Below are positions 1 to 8,714 of a stretch of DNA of 42,523 nucleotides, piece after piece (the stretch's first letter is position 1; the number at the start of each line of letters is the position of its first letter). The notes under the pieces are model-generated. The model had not been told where the DNA came from. It saw nothing but the letters and a program-made list of their open reading frames with translations, and searched no databases. The position numbers were made by a program, and so were the translations under genes. This DNA is from Asticcacaulis sp. AC402. GTDB lineage: Bacteria; Pseudomonadota; Alphaproteobacteria; Caulobacterales; Caulobacteraceae. Location: NCBI RefSeq assembly GCF_000495835.1, contig NZ_AWGC01000021.1:1-42523 (forward strand), given 5' to 3'.

Positions 1-19
1 GTCGATTGAAATCCTGCAT
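1..19 (-). CDS. 5' end of a divergent gene cut by the window edge (6 codons visible)
   Basis: On the minus strand an ATG at 19 opens MQDFNR and runs off the window. It is preceded by an AGGAAA ribosome-binding site at normal spacing, which is the only reason to call a gene. It would be divergent from frmA, sharing the 187-bp region 20-206. No function can be assigned from six residues. Confidence 0.4.
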
Positions 20-206
20 GGTGTTTCCTGTATGTCCTGGTTTTTGTAATCGTTTACAGAGGCGCCACGGGTTGTCAAGGCGAGCGCGGCTTTCTCGCTG
101 GCGCAACGAGAACAGCTCGGCACAAGCAGAGTTGAATCCGGAAGGTTGCAGATGGCGCAGAAAAGCGCCAGAAGGGCGAACACAGGAGCACAATCAGGAG
201 CCATTT

Positions 207-1316
<1,110 letters not shown>

Positions 1317-1329
1317 CGAGGGGGGATGA

Positions 1330-1572
1330 ATGACGCTGACGGTTGAACTGTCTCACGATGAAGCCTTGGTCCTGTTTGAATGGCTGGCGGCCCATCGTGA
1401 CCGCAGAACTACCGACGATCCGGATATGGAAAGCATAACGGCTGAAGACATAGCCTTCAGCCAGCTGGAGGCGCAGTTGGAAACCCGGTTGTCGGAAATT
1501 TTTTCAGCGGATTACGCTGAACGGCTGGACGACGCAAAAAGCCGTTTGCTGAAGCAGGTCATTGGGGACTAA
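1330..1572 (+). CDS. small acidic conserved-looking protein, function unknown
   Basis: An 80-residue acidic soluble protein rich in Glu, Asp and Leu, with no membrane segment or cysteine. It starts 13 bases after the frmA stop behind a GAGGGGG ribosome-binding site, so it is very probably co-transcribed with frmA. The sequence reads as amphipathic helices (DEALVLFEWLAAHRDR, then a LEAQLETRLSEIF stretch). Small proteins of this style sit beside unrelated enzymes in many Alphaproteobacteria. I do not recognise the family, and a role in formaldehyde detoxification is only suggested by position. Confidence 0.75.
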   Translation: MTLTVELSHDEALVLFEWLAAHRDRRTTDDPDMESITAEDIAFSQLEAQLETRLSEIFSADYAERLDDAKSRLLKQVIGD

Positions 1573-1682
1573 CTTACTTACCGAAATTTACCATTCGGCC
1601 GCTGAGTTTCGCGTCCGATTTCTATCACGCCCCGGGTTACAGTTGCGGCTTACGTGAACGTCAACTGACACGGATCTGAGGA

Positions 1683-2537
1683 ATGTATTCAGTGGACTTT
1701 ATCTCCCAGCACCGCCTTTTCGACGGCATTCTTTATTTCATTCGCCACGACAGCGCCGCAACCGCCACACCGATGTCGGCCAGTGTCTTCGTGCCCGATG
1801 CAGCCGGAGCACGCACCGACGCGCCTTTCCCGGCATTGTACTGGCTGTCGGGCCTGACTTGCACCGCTAACAACTTCACCGAAAAGGCCGGCGCCTACCG
1901 CAAGGCCTCGGAACTGGGCCTGATCATCGTGGCGCCTGACACCTCGCCGCGCGGCGACGGCGTCGCCAACGATCCTGCCAGTGATCTGGGGCAGGGGGCC
2001 GGCTTCTATGTCGATGCTCTACAATCGCCGTGGAAGGCCCATTACCAGATGGAGACCTATGTCACGCGCGACCTGATCGAAGCCATTGAGGCCAACTTCC
2101 CGGCCGCACCCGGCAAACGCGGTATCTTCGGCCATTCCATGGGCGGTCACGGTGCCCTGACCCTGGCCATGAACCACGCCCACCTCTATCGCTCGGTGTC
2201 GGCCTTTGCACCGATTTCTTCGCCCATGCATGCGCCGTGGGGCGAAAAATCCTTAAGCAACTATCTGGGCCTTAACCGCTCGGCCTGGGAGCGTTACGAC
2301 GCTTGCGTCCTGCTGGCCAAGGGCATGGCCAATCCGTTCGACGACATCCTGATCGATCAGGGCCTGAATGACCCGTTTATCGAGAACCAGCTCAAGCCGC
2401 AATTGCTGGAGCAGGCGGCGGCCACGGCGGGCCAGAAGGTCACCGTCCGCTATCACGACGGCTTCGACCATAGCTATTACTTTATCCAGAGCTTCATCGA
2501 CAACCATATCGCCTTTCACGCGGAACGGCTGAAGTAA
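1683..2537 (+). CDS. fghA: S-formylglutathione hydrolase
   Basis: Esterase-D family serine hydrolase that cleaves S-formylglutathione to formate and glutathione, the step after FrmA. The 284-residue length is typical. The nucleophile elbow GHSMGGHGAL, the LSGLTCTANNF oxyanion-side motif near residue 60, the acid region DQGLNDPFIENQLKP and the C-terminal histidine motif DHSYYFIQSFIDNH are all present. The ATG at 1683 has GAGG only one base upstream; the in-frame GTG at 1692 has better spacing to the same GAGG and gives an N-terminus closer to the family, so the true start may be 1692. It lies 110 bases after the small gene at 1330-1572 and may have its own promoter. Confidence 0.93.
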   Translation: MYSVDFISQHRLFDGILYFIRHDSAATATPMSASVFVPDAAGARTDAPFPALYWLSGLTCTANNFTEKAGAYRKASELGLIIVAPDTSPRGDGVANDPASDLGQGAGFYVDALQSPWKAHYQMETYVTRDLIEAIEANFPAAPGKRGIFGHSMGGHGALTLAMNHAHLYRSVSAFAPISSPMHAPWGEKSLSNYLGLNRSAWERYDACVLLAKGMANPFDDILIDQGLNDPFIENQLKPQLLEQAAATAGQKVTVRYHDGFDHSYYFIQSFIDNHIAFHAERLK

Positions 2538-2551
2538 TCACGCAGTTGTCA

Positions 2552-2593
2552 GGGTTCGGATCGCAGCCCGTATTGCGGCTGCGAACCGAACCC
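2552..2593 (+). terminator. long hairpin after fghA, probable terminator
   Basis: Two 17-base arms (2552-2568 and 2577-2593) pair with a single mismatch around an 8-base loop, 14 bases after the fghA stop. The following bases are T-rich but interrupted (TTTACGCTTTT), so it is a plausible but not textbook intrinsic terminator. Confidence 0.6.
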
Positions 2594-2643
2594 TTTACGC
2601 TTTTGGTGGGGCCGCGACAGGCCTCGTCGCGGATCTCCCCTCA

Positions 2644-3933
2644 ATGCTGCTCTTCGCCTGCGCCGTCGTCCTCCTTCTGGTGGTCCTGAACGGCCTTTTT
2701 GCCATGTCCGAACTGGCCGTGGTATCGTCGCGCCGTACCAAGTTGCAAAGCCGCGCCGACCGCGGCAACAAGGGGGCCGCGGCCGCCCTGAAGCTCGCTG
2801 ACGATCCCAACCGTTTCCTCTCGGCCGTCCAGGTTGGCATTACGCTGATCGGCATCCTGGCTGGCGCCTTCGGCCAGGCCACCATCGCCAGCGAACTGGA
2901 CAAGATACTGGAAACCGTGCCGGTGCTGGCGCCCTGGTCCGAAGCCATGGCTACCGGCTTTGTTGTTGTTCTGCTGACCTATCTGTCGCTGATCATCGGC
3001 GAACTTCTGCCCAAGCGTTTAGCCATGCTTTTTCCGGAAACGATCGCCAGCGCCGTGTCACGACCCTTGAGCCTGATGGCGCTCCTGATGGGCCCCTTTG
3101 TCACGCTGCTGACCGCGTCGACCGCCCTGGCCTTACGGCTCATGGGCATCCGCGACAGCAAGGGCGAAGCGATTACGCAGGAAGAGGTCGAAAGCACCCT
3201 GGTCGAAGGGATGGGCGCCGGATTGATTGAACCCGGAGAAGCGGCCATGATGACCGAGGTCATGCGATTGGGTGACCGGCCGGTGCGCATTGCCATGACG
3301 CCGCGAACCCAGGTTTACCGTGTTTCGCTCGGCGACGATCTTGCAACTGTCAAAACCAGCATCCGCGAATGTCCCTATTCACGCTTTGTCGTCGTTGCCG
3401 ACCAGGACGTGGAATCGGCTGTGGGTGTTGCCCATAAGCGCGATGTCGCCGATGTTCTTCTGGCGGGTGGGGAACTCGATCTGAAGGTATTGGTCCAGGA
3501 GCCCATCATCATTCCGGACACAACGTCTCTGCTCCAGGCGATGGAATCCTTCAAGGCCTCCGAACTGCATATTGCGTTCGTGGTCAACGAATACGGCGGT
3601 TTCGAAGGCGTGCTGACACCGACCGACCTGCTGGAAATGATCGCGGGCGACTTCCATGAAGGCCATGACGACGATGCGCTGAAGATCGTGCGCCGGGACG
3701 ACGGTTCCATGCTCATCGATGGCCGCGCCAACCTGGTCGACCTGTCGGATGCCCTGGGCGAGGCTTTCGAAGCCGGCCCTGGCTTTCACACCCTTGCCGG
3801 CTTGATCCTCAATGAGTTGGGGCGTTTTCCAAAGGAGGGGGAGATCGTCCATCTTGGCCGGTTCAAGGTCGAGATTGTCGACATGGATGAACGCAGAATC
3901 GACAAGGTTCTGTTCCATAACGTACGACGATAG
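2644..3933 (+). CDS. CNNM/CorC (TlyC) family membrane protein with DUF21, CBS pair and transporter-associated domain
   Basis: A 429-residue inner-membrane protein of the YfjD/PaeA/MpfA type, implicated in Mg2+/Co2+ or polyamine homeostasis; 'hemolysin' in old annotation. An N-terminal DUF21 region (about residues 1-190) carries four hydrophobic segments, including a start resembling LVVLNGLFAMSELAVVSSRR and the GELLPKRLA motif. Two CBS domains follow (about 215-340, containing MTPRTQVYRV and the VVNEYGGFEGVLTPTDLLE motif). A CorC_HlyC domain ends it (about 350-429, GFHTLAGLILNELGRFPKEGE). No strong ribosome-binding site precedes the ATG at 2644, but the N-terminus matches the family. The substrate cannot be read from sequence. 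Confidence 0.9.
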   Translation: MLLFACAVVLLLVVLNGLFAMSELAVVSSRRTKLQSRADRGNKGAAAALKLADDPNRFLSAVQVGITLIGILAGAFGQATIASELDKILETVPVLAPWSEAMATGFVVVLLTYLSLIIGELLPKRLAMLFPETIASAVSRPLSLMALLMGPFVTLLTASTALALRLMGIRDSKGEAITQEEVESTLVEGMGAGLIEPGEAAMMTEVMRLGDRPVRIAMTPRTQVYRVSLGDDLATVKTSIRECPYSRFVVVADQDVESAVGVAHKRDVADVLLAGGELDLKVLVQEPIIIPDTTSLLQAMESFKASELHIAFVVNEYGGFEGVLTPTDLLEMIAGDFHEGHDDDALKIVRRDDGSMLIDGRANLVDLSDALGEAFEAGPGFHTLAGLILNELGRFPKEGEIVHLGRFKVEIVDMDERRIDKVLFHNVRR

Positions 3934-3934
3934 A

Positions 3935-4046
3935 GCGCAATCCGACAAAGTGTGTGGCACCCGCGCGGGCGCTCCCGCTTTCGGAAAATTTGCGCGAAAA
4001 AGCAGAGCTTGGAGCGGGGTTTTGATTCCATCAAAATGCATCCCGC
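3935..4046 (-). repeat. composite palindromic intergenic repeat, copy 1 (full, reverse orientation)
   Basis: Begins with GCGCAATCCGACAAAG and ends with GGTTTTGAttccaTCAAAAtgCATCCCGC. Read on the minus strand it has the same order of blocks as the copy at 18303-18418: GCGGGATG, TTTTGA/TCAAAA palindrome, GCTC, GCGCAA...TTTTCCG, GCGG...TGGCA, TCGGATTGCGC. It overlaps the possible start codon at 4036 of the next gene. Confidence 0.75.
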
Positions 4047-4569
4047 CCTCGGTAAGGGGGAGAGTCATGAATCAGCTCTTATCGCGATGGCCCTGCTGAT
4101 GGCGTCGTCGTCCGTTTACGCCGGAGAGGCCTGCCCCCAAACCGACGACAGCAATTTGCCGTCAGCCTTCCAGTCCTGGACCCGCCCGAACACGCTTACG
4201 GCCGCCAGCAGTGCGCCTGACCAGCCGCAAATCCAGATCGGCCAGTCCTACATCGTGCAATTGAAGCCGGTGCGTGAGACTGCCTATGACCCGGCGCCGA
4301 AGACGGTGAAGCCGGACACGTTCGGCGGATTGCTGATGCTGACCGTAAAGGCCGCCGGTGACTATACGGTTGCCTTGGACAGCCCCGTCTGGGTAGATGT
4401 CATCCGTGACGGCCAGGCGGTCGAATCTATCACGCATGGCCATGGCCCGGACTGTACCAGTCTTCGCAAGAAGGTGGTGTTTCTGCTCACACCTGGGACA
4501 TTTACGGTGCAACTGGCCAATGCGCGCGATGCGACTGTCAAGATCGAGGTCGAAGCCGGAAGGCCTTAA
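4036..4569 (+). CDS. secreted protein of unknown function with a disturbed signal-peptide start
   Basis: A mature domain of about 150 residues follows a signal sequence ending SSSVYA-GEACPQ. It contains two Cys in the mature part (GEAC and GPDCTSL) and a PETKP/beta-rich core; I do not recognise the fold, but it resembles small periplasmic proteins with a beta-sandwich (TVALDSPVWVDVIRDG). In the frame that stays open, the only upstream ATG is 4036, inside the intergenic repeat and without a ribosome-binding site. The well-placed GGGGGAGAG + ATG at 4067 is one base out of frame; adding one A after ATGAA would give MKSALIAMALLMASSSVYA, a textbook signal peptide. So there is probably a 1-base deletion (real or sequencing). 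It converges with the HAMP gene, the two stop codons overlapping at TTAA. Confidence 0.65.
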   Translation: MHPALGKGESHESALIAMALLMASSSVYAGEACPQTDDSNLPSAFQSWTRPNTLTAASSAPDQPQIQIGQSYIVQLKPVRETAYDPAPKTVKPDTFGGLLMLTVKAAGDYTVALDSPVWVDVIRDGQAVESITHGHGPDCTSLRKKVVFLLTPGTFTVQLANARDATVKIEVEAGRP

Positions 4570-5399
4570 TCCAGCACCAGTTCGCGCAGGCGGTGTTCTT
4601 CTTCGAGTTGCTCGCGCGACAGCCGGTCGGCCTCGGCGGCGCGGTCCTTGAGGATCCCCAGAGCCGTCCATAGCTCGCCGATCTCGCCGCGCGACTGACT
4701 GGGTATTTCTGTGTCGTAGGCGCCTTCCGAAATGCGCACCATGGATTCGCGCACACGGGCGAGGGGGGTGGCGATGGCGTCGATGGCGATCCACAGCGAT
4801 CCACCTAACAGCATCAGGATGCCCGAAACCGCCATCAGGAGAAACTGCGACTGGCGGTTCTCCTGGAACTTTTGCAGTTCGGCCTGGCTGACGGCCAGTT
4901 TCGCGTCCAAATCCGACACCATGGTGTCAATACGGCCCTGCATGGCTTCGCGGGAGATGCGGTACTTGTCCTTGTTGCCGTAGGCGTCGGCGGCGGGAAG
5001 GCCCTGCTCACGTGTCAGCTTGGCCAGGTAGCGGCCACCCTTGACGGTCTTCATCACGTCGGTTCGGACCAGGGTCAGTTCAGGCAATTCACCCGGGCGC
5101 AGGTGGGTCTGCCAGTCATTGAGGAAGGCTTCAAGCGCGGCGACCCGTTGCTCGACGCGATCCGCCTGGAACAGCTCTTCGGCGCGCGATTCCGACAGAT
5201 AGACGCCGCGCATCTCGATGGCGCTGGCGCCGATCAGCCGGTTGAGCCGTTCGCCGCGGAAAGCGTTTTCGGAGTTATGGCGGTATTCGGCGATGATGCG
5301 GTTGTAATCGCTCATCGTTTTGAGGCTGAGGCCGGTGATGGTCGCCGCCAGCAGGGCAAATGCGGCGACGAGGCACAGTATCTTGGCTTTTATGGTCAT
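4566..5399 (-). CDS. membrane sensor with periplasmic four-helix bundle and HAMP, no output domain
   Basis: About 277 residues: a TM helix at the N-terminus (KAKILCLVAAFALLAATITGL), a periplasmic helical region of about 150 residues like the chemoreceptor four-helix bundle, a second TM (FLLMAVSGILMLLGGSLWIAI) and a HAMP domain (ATPLARVRESMVRISEGAYD...). The protein stops about 30 residues after HAMP with a short coiled coil (DRAAEADRLSREQLEEEHRLREL). There is no MCP signalling hairpin, kinase or GGDEF domain. It is therefore either a truncated chemoreceptor/kinase or a HAMP-only protein that acts by pairing. The ATG at 5399 gives a clean MTIKAKIL start; a GTG at 5426 would add nine residues. 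Confidence 0.8.
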   Translation of the reverse strand: MTIKAKILCLVAAFALLAATITGLSLKTMSDYNRIIAEYRHNSENAFRGERLNRLIGASAIEMRGVYLSESRAEELFQADRVEQRVAALEAFLNDWQTHLRPGELPELTLVRTDVMKTVKGGRYLAKLTREQGLPAADAYGNKDKYRISREAMQGRIDTMVSDLDAKLAVSQAELQKFQENRQSQFLLMAVSGILMLLGGSLWIAIDAIATPLARVRESMVRISEGAYDTEIPSQSRGEIGELWTALGILKDRAAEADRLSREQLEEEHRLRELVLD

Positions 5400-5497
5400 G
5401 ACGCCTACATTCTGTATGTCGTTCACCCCTGACTATCACACGTCTCTTAATAATTTGGCGCCTTAAAAGTTTCCGCAATGTGACCAAGGTTCGCGGC

Positions 5498-5526
5498 TTG
5501 ACTCCGGCGCCTAAGCCCTGTAAGTC
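5498..5526 (+). promoter_or_regulatory. candidate sigma-70 promoter for rpsD
   Basis: TTGACT at 5498-5503 is followed after 17 bases by TAAGTC at 5521-5526. The -35 box is good and the -10 weak, as is common in Alphaproteobacteria. It would give a leader of roughly 85 bases before rpsD. Confidence 0.4.
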
Positions 5527-5617
5527 CGCGCCCTTCACACGGTTTGATCCCATGCTGCCGTTGCAATCGTGTTCGCATTCGCGCGGACGCCAGCCGGGGT
5601 TACAATAAGGTTAGTCT

Positions 5618-6235
5618 ATGTCAAAGCGCCACAGCGCCAAGTACAAGCTCGACCGCGTCATGGGTGAAAACCTGTGGGGCCGTCCCAAGTCCCCCGTCAA
5701 CAAGCGCAGCTACGGCCCGGGTCAGCACGGCCAGCGTCGCAAGCAGAAGATCTCGGACTTCGGCATCCAGCTGCGCGCCAAGCAAAAGCTGAAGGGCTAC
5801 TACGGTAACATCACCGAAAAGCAGTTCCTGCGCACCTACGAAGAGGCGTCGCGCCGTAAGGGCAACACCTCCGAGAACCTGATCGCCCTGCTGGAAACCC
5901 GTCTCGATGCCCTGGTCTATCGCGCCAAGTTCGTGCCGACCGTCTGGGCGGCGCGTCAGTTCGTCAACCATGGTCACGTGACCGTCAACGGCCAACGCGT
6001 CAACATCCCTTCATACCGCGTGAAGCCGGATGACGTTGTGGAAGTTCGCGAACGTTCGCGCAGCATGGCCCTGGTTCTTGAGGCCCTGCAGTCGCCGGAA
6101 CGCGACGTCCCGGACTATATCGAACTGGACGCCAAAGGCCAGAAGGCGCGCCTGGTCCGTCTCCCGGAACTGGCCGAAGTGCCGTATCCGGTCAAGATGG
6201 AACCGCATCTGATCGTCGAATATTACTCCTCGTAA
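5618..6235 (+). CDS. rpsD: 30S ribosomal protein S4
   Basis: Primary 16S rRNA-binding protein that nucleates assembly of the 30S body. The 205 residues are standard. The N-terminal region ([31 protein letters not shown], about residues 1-95) is the zinc-free alpha form. The S4 RNA-binding domain (about 95-160) contains [24 protein letters not shown]. The C-terminus ends HLIVEYYSS. As is usual in Alphaproteobacteria it stands alone rather than in an S13-S11-S4 operon. AAGGT precedes the ATG. It ends in a strong terminator. Confidence 0.97.
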   Translation: MSKRHSAKYKLDRVMGENLWGRPKSPVNKRSYGPGQHGQRRKQKISDFGIQLRAKQKLKGYYGNITEKQFLRTYEEASRRKGNTSENLIALLETRLDALVYRAKFVPTVWAARQFVNHGHVTVNGQRVNIPSYRVKPDDVVEVRERSRSMALVLEALQSPERDVPDYIELDAKGQKARLVRLPELAEVPYPVKMEPHLIVEYYSS

Positions 6236-6257
6236 TCTTTGATCGATTGCTGAATTT

Positions 6258-6295
6258 GAAAACCCCGGAAGCCAGGCTTCCGGGGTTTTCTTTTA
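6258..6295 (+). terminator. rho-independent terminator of rpsD
   Basis: Perfect 16-base arms (6258-6273 and 6275-6290, GAAAACCCCGGAAGCC and its complement) followed by CTTTTAT. The A-tract on the left makes it usable for the minus-strand grxD transcript too. Confidence 0.92.
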
Positions 6296-6418
6296 TACTC
6301 TGTCCTTCTTGCCTTTGCCGTCATCGTGTTCGGGCTTGACCTCTTTGATCTGCAGCAGCAGCAGGGCCTCGGTCGTCAGCCCAGGTCGCAGGCGATGGAA
6401 AGGCGGCTCCGCGCCGAA

Positions 6419-6754
6419 CTATGCTGGCAGCAGGCCCTTGTCGGCCAGGGCAGTCTTCAGTTCGCCCGACTGGTACATCTCGCGCACGATGTCGGCGCCG
6501 CCGATGAATTCGTCCTTGACGTAAAGTTGCGGGATGGTCGGCCAGTCGGAATAGACCTTGATGCCGTCGCGCAGGCTATCGTCCTGAAGCACATCGACGC
6601 CGACATATTCGACGCCGAGATGATCGAGGACCTGGACGACCAGGCTGGAGAAGCCGCAGCGCGGCTGTTCGGGGCTGCCCTTCATGAACAGGACGACATC
6701 ATGGCCCTTGATGGTCTGCTCGATAAAGGTCTGGATGTCGGTGTCTTCGCTCAC
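6419..6754 (-). CDS. grxD: monothiol glutaredoxin, CGFS type
   Basis: A 111-residue Grx4/Grx5-type protein that carries and delivers [2Fe-2S] clusters and partners with BolA proteins. The motif KGSPEQPRCGFS holds the single active cysteine; the glutathione-binding SDWPTIPQLYV and GGADIVREMYQSGEL motifs follow. The GTG at 6754 is chosen because AGGAG lies 7 bases upstream; the longer reading from 6775 would put that ribosome-binding site inside the gene. After the TAG stop the same frame stays open for about 40 more codons (see findings). bolA is not in the window. Confidence 0.93.
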   Translation of the reverse strand: MSEDTDIQTFIEQTIKGHDVVLFMKGSPEQPRCGFSSLVVQVLDHLGVEYVGVDVLQDDSLRDGIKVYSDWPTIPQLYVKDEFIGGADIVREMYQSGELKTALADKGLLPA

Positions 6755-6823
6755 GGCAGGGCTCCTGAAAGGCAAATCGATGGATTACAGTCATATAGGC
6801 GGTAGCGCCGCCCATTTCCAGAC

Positions 6824-7720
6824 TTAAGCCCGCTTGACGTTGAATCGCGCCATCTCGATCTGCGCGGGGACGGACGGCGGCATGTGGCGCTCGGGCACAT
6901 CGGCCAGGGCTTCCAGGTGGGCAACGTCGTCGGGCTCGATGAAGATACAGGCCAGGCAAGGCTGCGACAAGGCGTAGCCCAGGCACAGCTCTTCCGGCGT
7001 CCAGCCGTAGGTCTGGTGCAGGAAGGCATGGGAGCCGGCGCCGGCCAGGGGATTGCGCGCCTTGCCGCCGAACCAGCCGCGGCGGGCCTCCGGCGGCACC
7101 ACATCCGACGCCTTGCGATAGGCCTCGGGGAAAAAGGTGGTGGCGAAAACGTTCATTTCGCGCTGGATGGCGAAGTCGATTTGCCGGCGTTTGTCCCAGC
7201 TTGAGTCTATATCGTAGCTGGTGGCCAAAAGGTTGAACTGGCCGCCGCGGATCAGATCACCGAGGTCTTCCGTCTCCGCCTGGACGCCCGTATAGCGCAG
7301 CATCCGCGATTTTTGCAGCGTGCGCAAAAAGTCGACGCTGTCGTCAGGCAAGACGGCGGCGCCAGGCTGGCCGAACAGCAGCAGGTCGATCCAGTGCAGG
7401 CCGGCGTCGCGGATCACGGCCTTCAGACGTTCGCGAAGTGGTCCAAAAGTATAGGCGGCGGCGTCTGGGATGGCGCCCGGTTCGTGGGCGCTCAGGGCGA
7501 TGAACAGCAGCTTGCGTTCGACGACGGCGAACACCTCGTTGGCAGCTTTCAGGATGCTGGGGTCAGTGCTGTCGAAATGGTAGGCATTGATGCCATTTTC
7601 GAGCGCGGCCAGGATCATTTTCTGCAGCAGGTTATGATTCTTGCGCAGCTTCTCGGAGTTGAGGCGCAAACCAATCGTTGACAGGGCCATGCCTGAGCGG
7701 CCGAAGGGGCGGTAACGCAT
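6824..7720 (-). CDS. aldo/keto reductase-like protein without the catalytic tetrad
   Basis: A 298-residue protein with the AKR barrel order: MRYRPFGRSGMALSTIGL start, GINAYHFDSTD where the family has the Asp...Tyr segment, FIALSAHEP where the Lys should be, and LHWIDLLLFGQPG where DLYxxH is expected. Asp is retained, but Tyr, Lys and His are not at the expected places. This suggests a non-reductase homologue or a much-changed active site. The late NADPH-binding helix region (TPEELCLGYALSQPCLACIFIEP) is recognisable. It lies downstream of a 286-bp divergent region shared with the secreted-protein gene at 8007, and 69 bases before grxD. Confidence 0.8.
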   Translation of the reverse strand: MRYRPFGRSGMALSTIGLRLNSEKLRKNHNLLQKMILAALENGINAYHFDSTDPSILKAANEVFAVVERKLLFIALSAHEPGAIPDAAAYTFGPLRERLKAVIRDAGLHWIDLLLFGQPGAAVLPDDSVDFLRTLQKSRMLRYTGVQAETEDLGDLIRGGQFNLLATSYDIDSSWDKRRQIDFAIQREMNVFATTFFPEAYRKASDVVPPEARRGWFGGKARNPLAGAGSHAFLHQTYGWTPEELCLGYALSQPCLACIFIEPDDVAHLEALADVPERHMPPSVPAQIEMARFNVKRA

Positions 7721-8006
7721 AACCTTAGCCCCCGTTCCGCCAGAAGCGGACTGTATGCGTCCATGTCCGCATTGTTAAACGCCTCGCCGCCGCATCGTTG
7801 GAATTCGCTGTTACCCAACCGGCTAACATGAATAAGGTAATGAGACGGTTAAGACCGATTAAGAATGTCCGTCCATTTTGCGCATTTTTTTGCGCTGCGA
7901 TGTTTTCCACGACAGGGTTCATATCCGGTTCAGCCGTGCTTCATTATGCTGTTTGGCCGGGGCGGGTTTCTGCGCTATAGTTAACACTCAATGCGGGAGG
8001 CGCAGC

Positions 8007-8471
8007 ATGCCAAGGACAGTCAGTATGGGTTTGTTTGTCGGATTGATAATGACCCTGGCCCTGTTGGGTCAGGCCTCGGCCCAGACCTGCCCGCGCGCCG
8101 CCGCGGCGGAACTGGACAGCGCCATCGCCCAGACCCTGGCGGCCGTGCAAAGCGGCGATGCCGAGGGCCTGCTGGGCGTCATCAGCGACGACGGTGTGGC
8201 CTTCAATCCGGAAGGCAGCCAGGTCGGCTACCGCGCGCTACAGGCCGAGTTCAGCAACAAGAGCGGCCGTTTCTGCGCCTTGTTCACCTGCAATGGCCAG
8301 CGCGGCGCCCTGGGCACCAAATTCCAACGCGGCCAGATCGATAAACAGATCGACGAACGCCGCGGCCTCGCAACGGTGTTCATCAACGCCAACACCAATG
8401 ACGAACTTCAGTTACACTACAAGCTGCGCAACTGCCGCTGGGAACTGACCGGCGTGGCAATGGTGGAGTAG
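8007..8471 (+). CDS. secreted protein, SnoaL/NTF2-like architecture possible, function unknown
   Basis: 154 residues with an N-terminal signal peptide (VSMGLFVGLIMTLALLGQASA-QTC). The mature part begins with a helix (AAAELDSAIAQTLAAVQSGD) and then a GLLGVISDDGVAFNPEG segment, which is how NTF2-like periplasmic proteins start; it has paired cysteines (CALFTC, NCRWEL). The ATG at 8007 follows GGGAGG at good spacing. It is divergent from the aldo/keto-reductase-like gene and is followed by a hairpin and a repeat element. The fold assignment is only a guess. Confidence 0.8.
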   Translation: MPRTVSMGLFVGLIMTLALLGQASAQTCPRAAAAELDSAIAQTLAAVQSGDAEGLLGVISDDGVAFNPEGSQVGYRALQAEFSNKSGRFCALFTCNGQRGALGTKFQRGQIDKQIDERRGLATVFINANTNDELQLHYKLRNCRWELTGVAMVE

Positions 8472-8501
8472 GCGTAAGGTCCAGGATTCATTAAATCAAA
8501 T

Positions 8502-8524
8502 ATCTCCCCGTTCTACGGGGAGAT
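8502..8524 (+). terminator. hairpin after the secreted-protein gene
   Basis: Perfect 9-base arms ATCTCCCCG (8502-8510) and CGGGGAGAT (8516-8524) around TTCTA, 31 bases after the stop at 8471. No T-run follows, so termination is likely but not certain. Confidence 0.55.
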
Positions 8525-8527
8525 ATA

Positions 8528-8690
8528 ATACCAACCCGCGAAAATCTTGACTCATCGTGGGTTGGCAAGCGCGCCAGAGAACGTACTTCGGGCGCCCGAG
8601 CTTTTGCGAGGAGCCATGGGGGGCGCCTAGTCCGGCGCTTGAGCTGAAAAAATGCGAATACCAAGCGTCATTCTTTATGAGGCTTGGTAT
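8528..8690. repeat. 163-bp element bounded by ATACCAA / TTGGTAT ends
   Basis: Starts with ATACCAACCC (8528) and ends with GCTTGGTAT (8690). Inside are three nested inverted repeats: CCAACCC/GGGTTGG (8531-8565), GGCGCCC/GGGCGCC (8591-8627) and ATACCAAGC/GCTTGGTAT (8658-8690). It contains no ORF of its own. It looks like a non-coding mobile or REP-like element; no target-site duplication is evident. Confidence 0.5.
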
Positions 8691-8714
8691 AAGGTCGTTT
8701 TTGCCTGTTGGGCT

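Noticed and set aside
7849-7866. TTAAGACCGATTAA as a CtrA box upstream of the secreted-protein gene
   Set aside because: Spacing is six bases, one short of the consensus.
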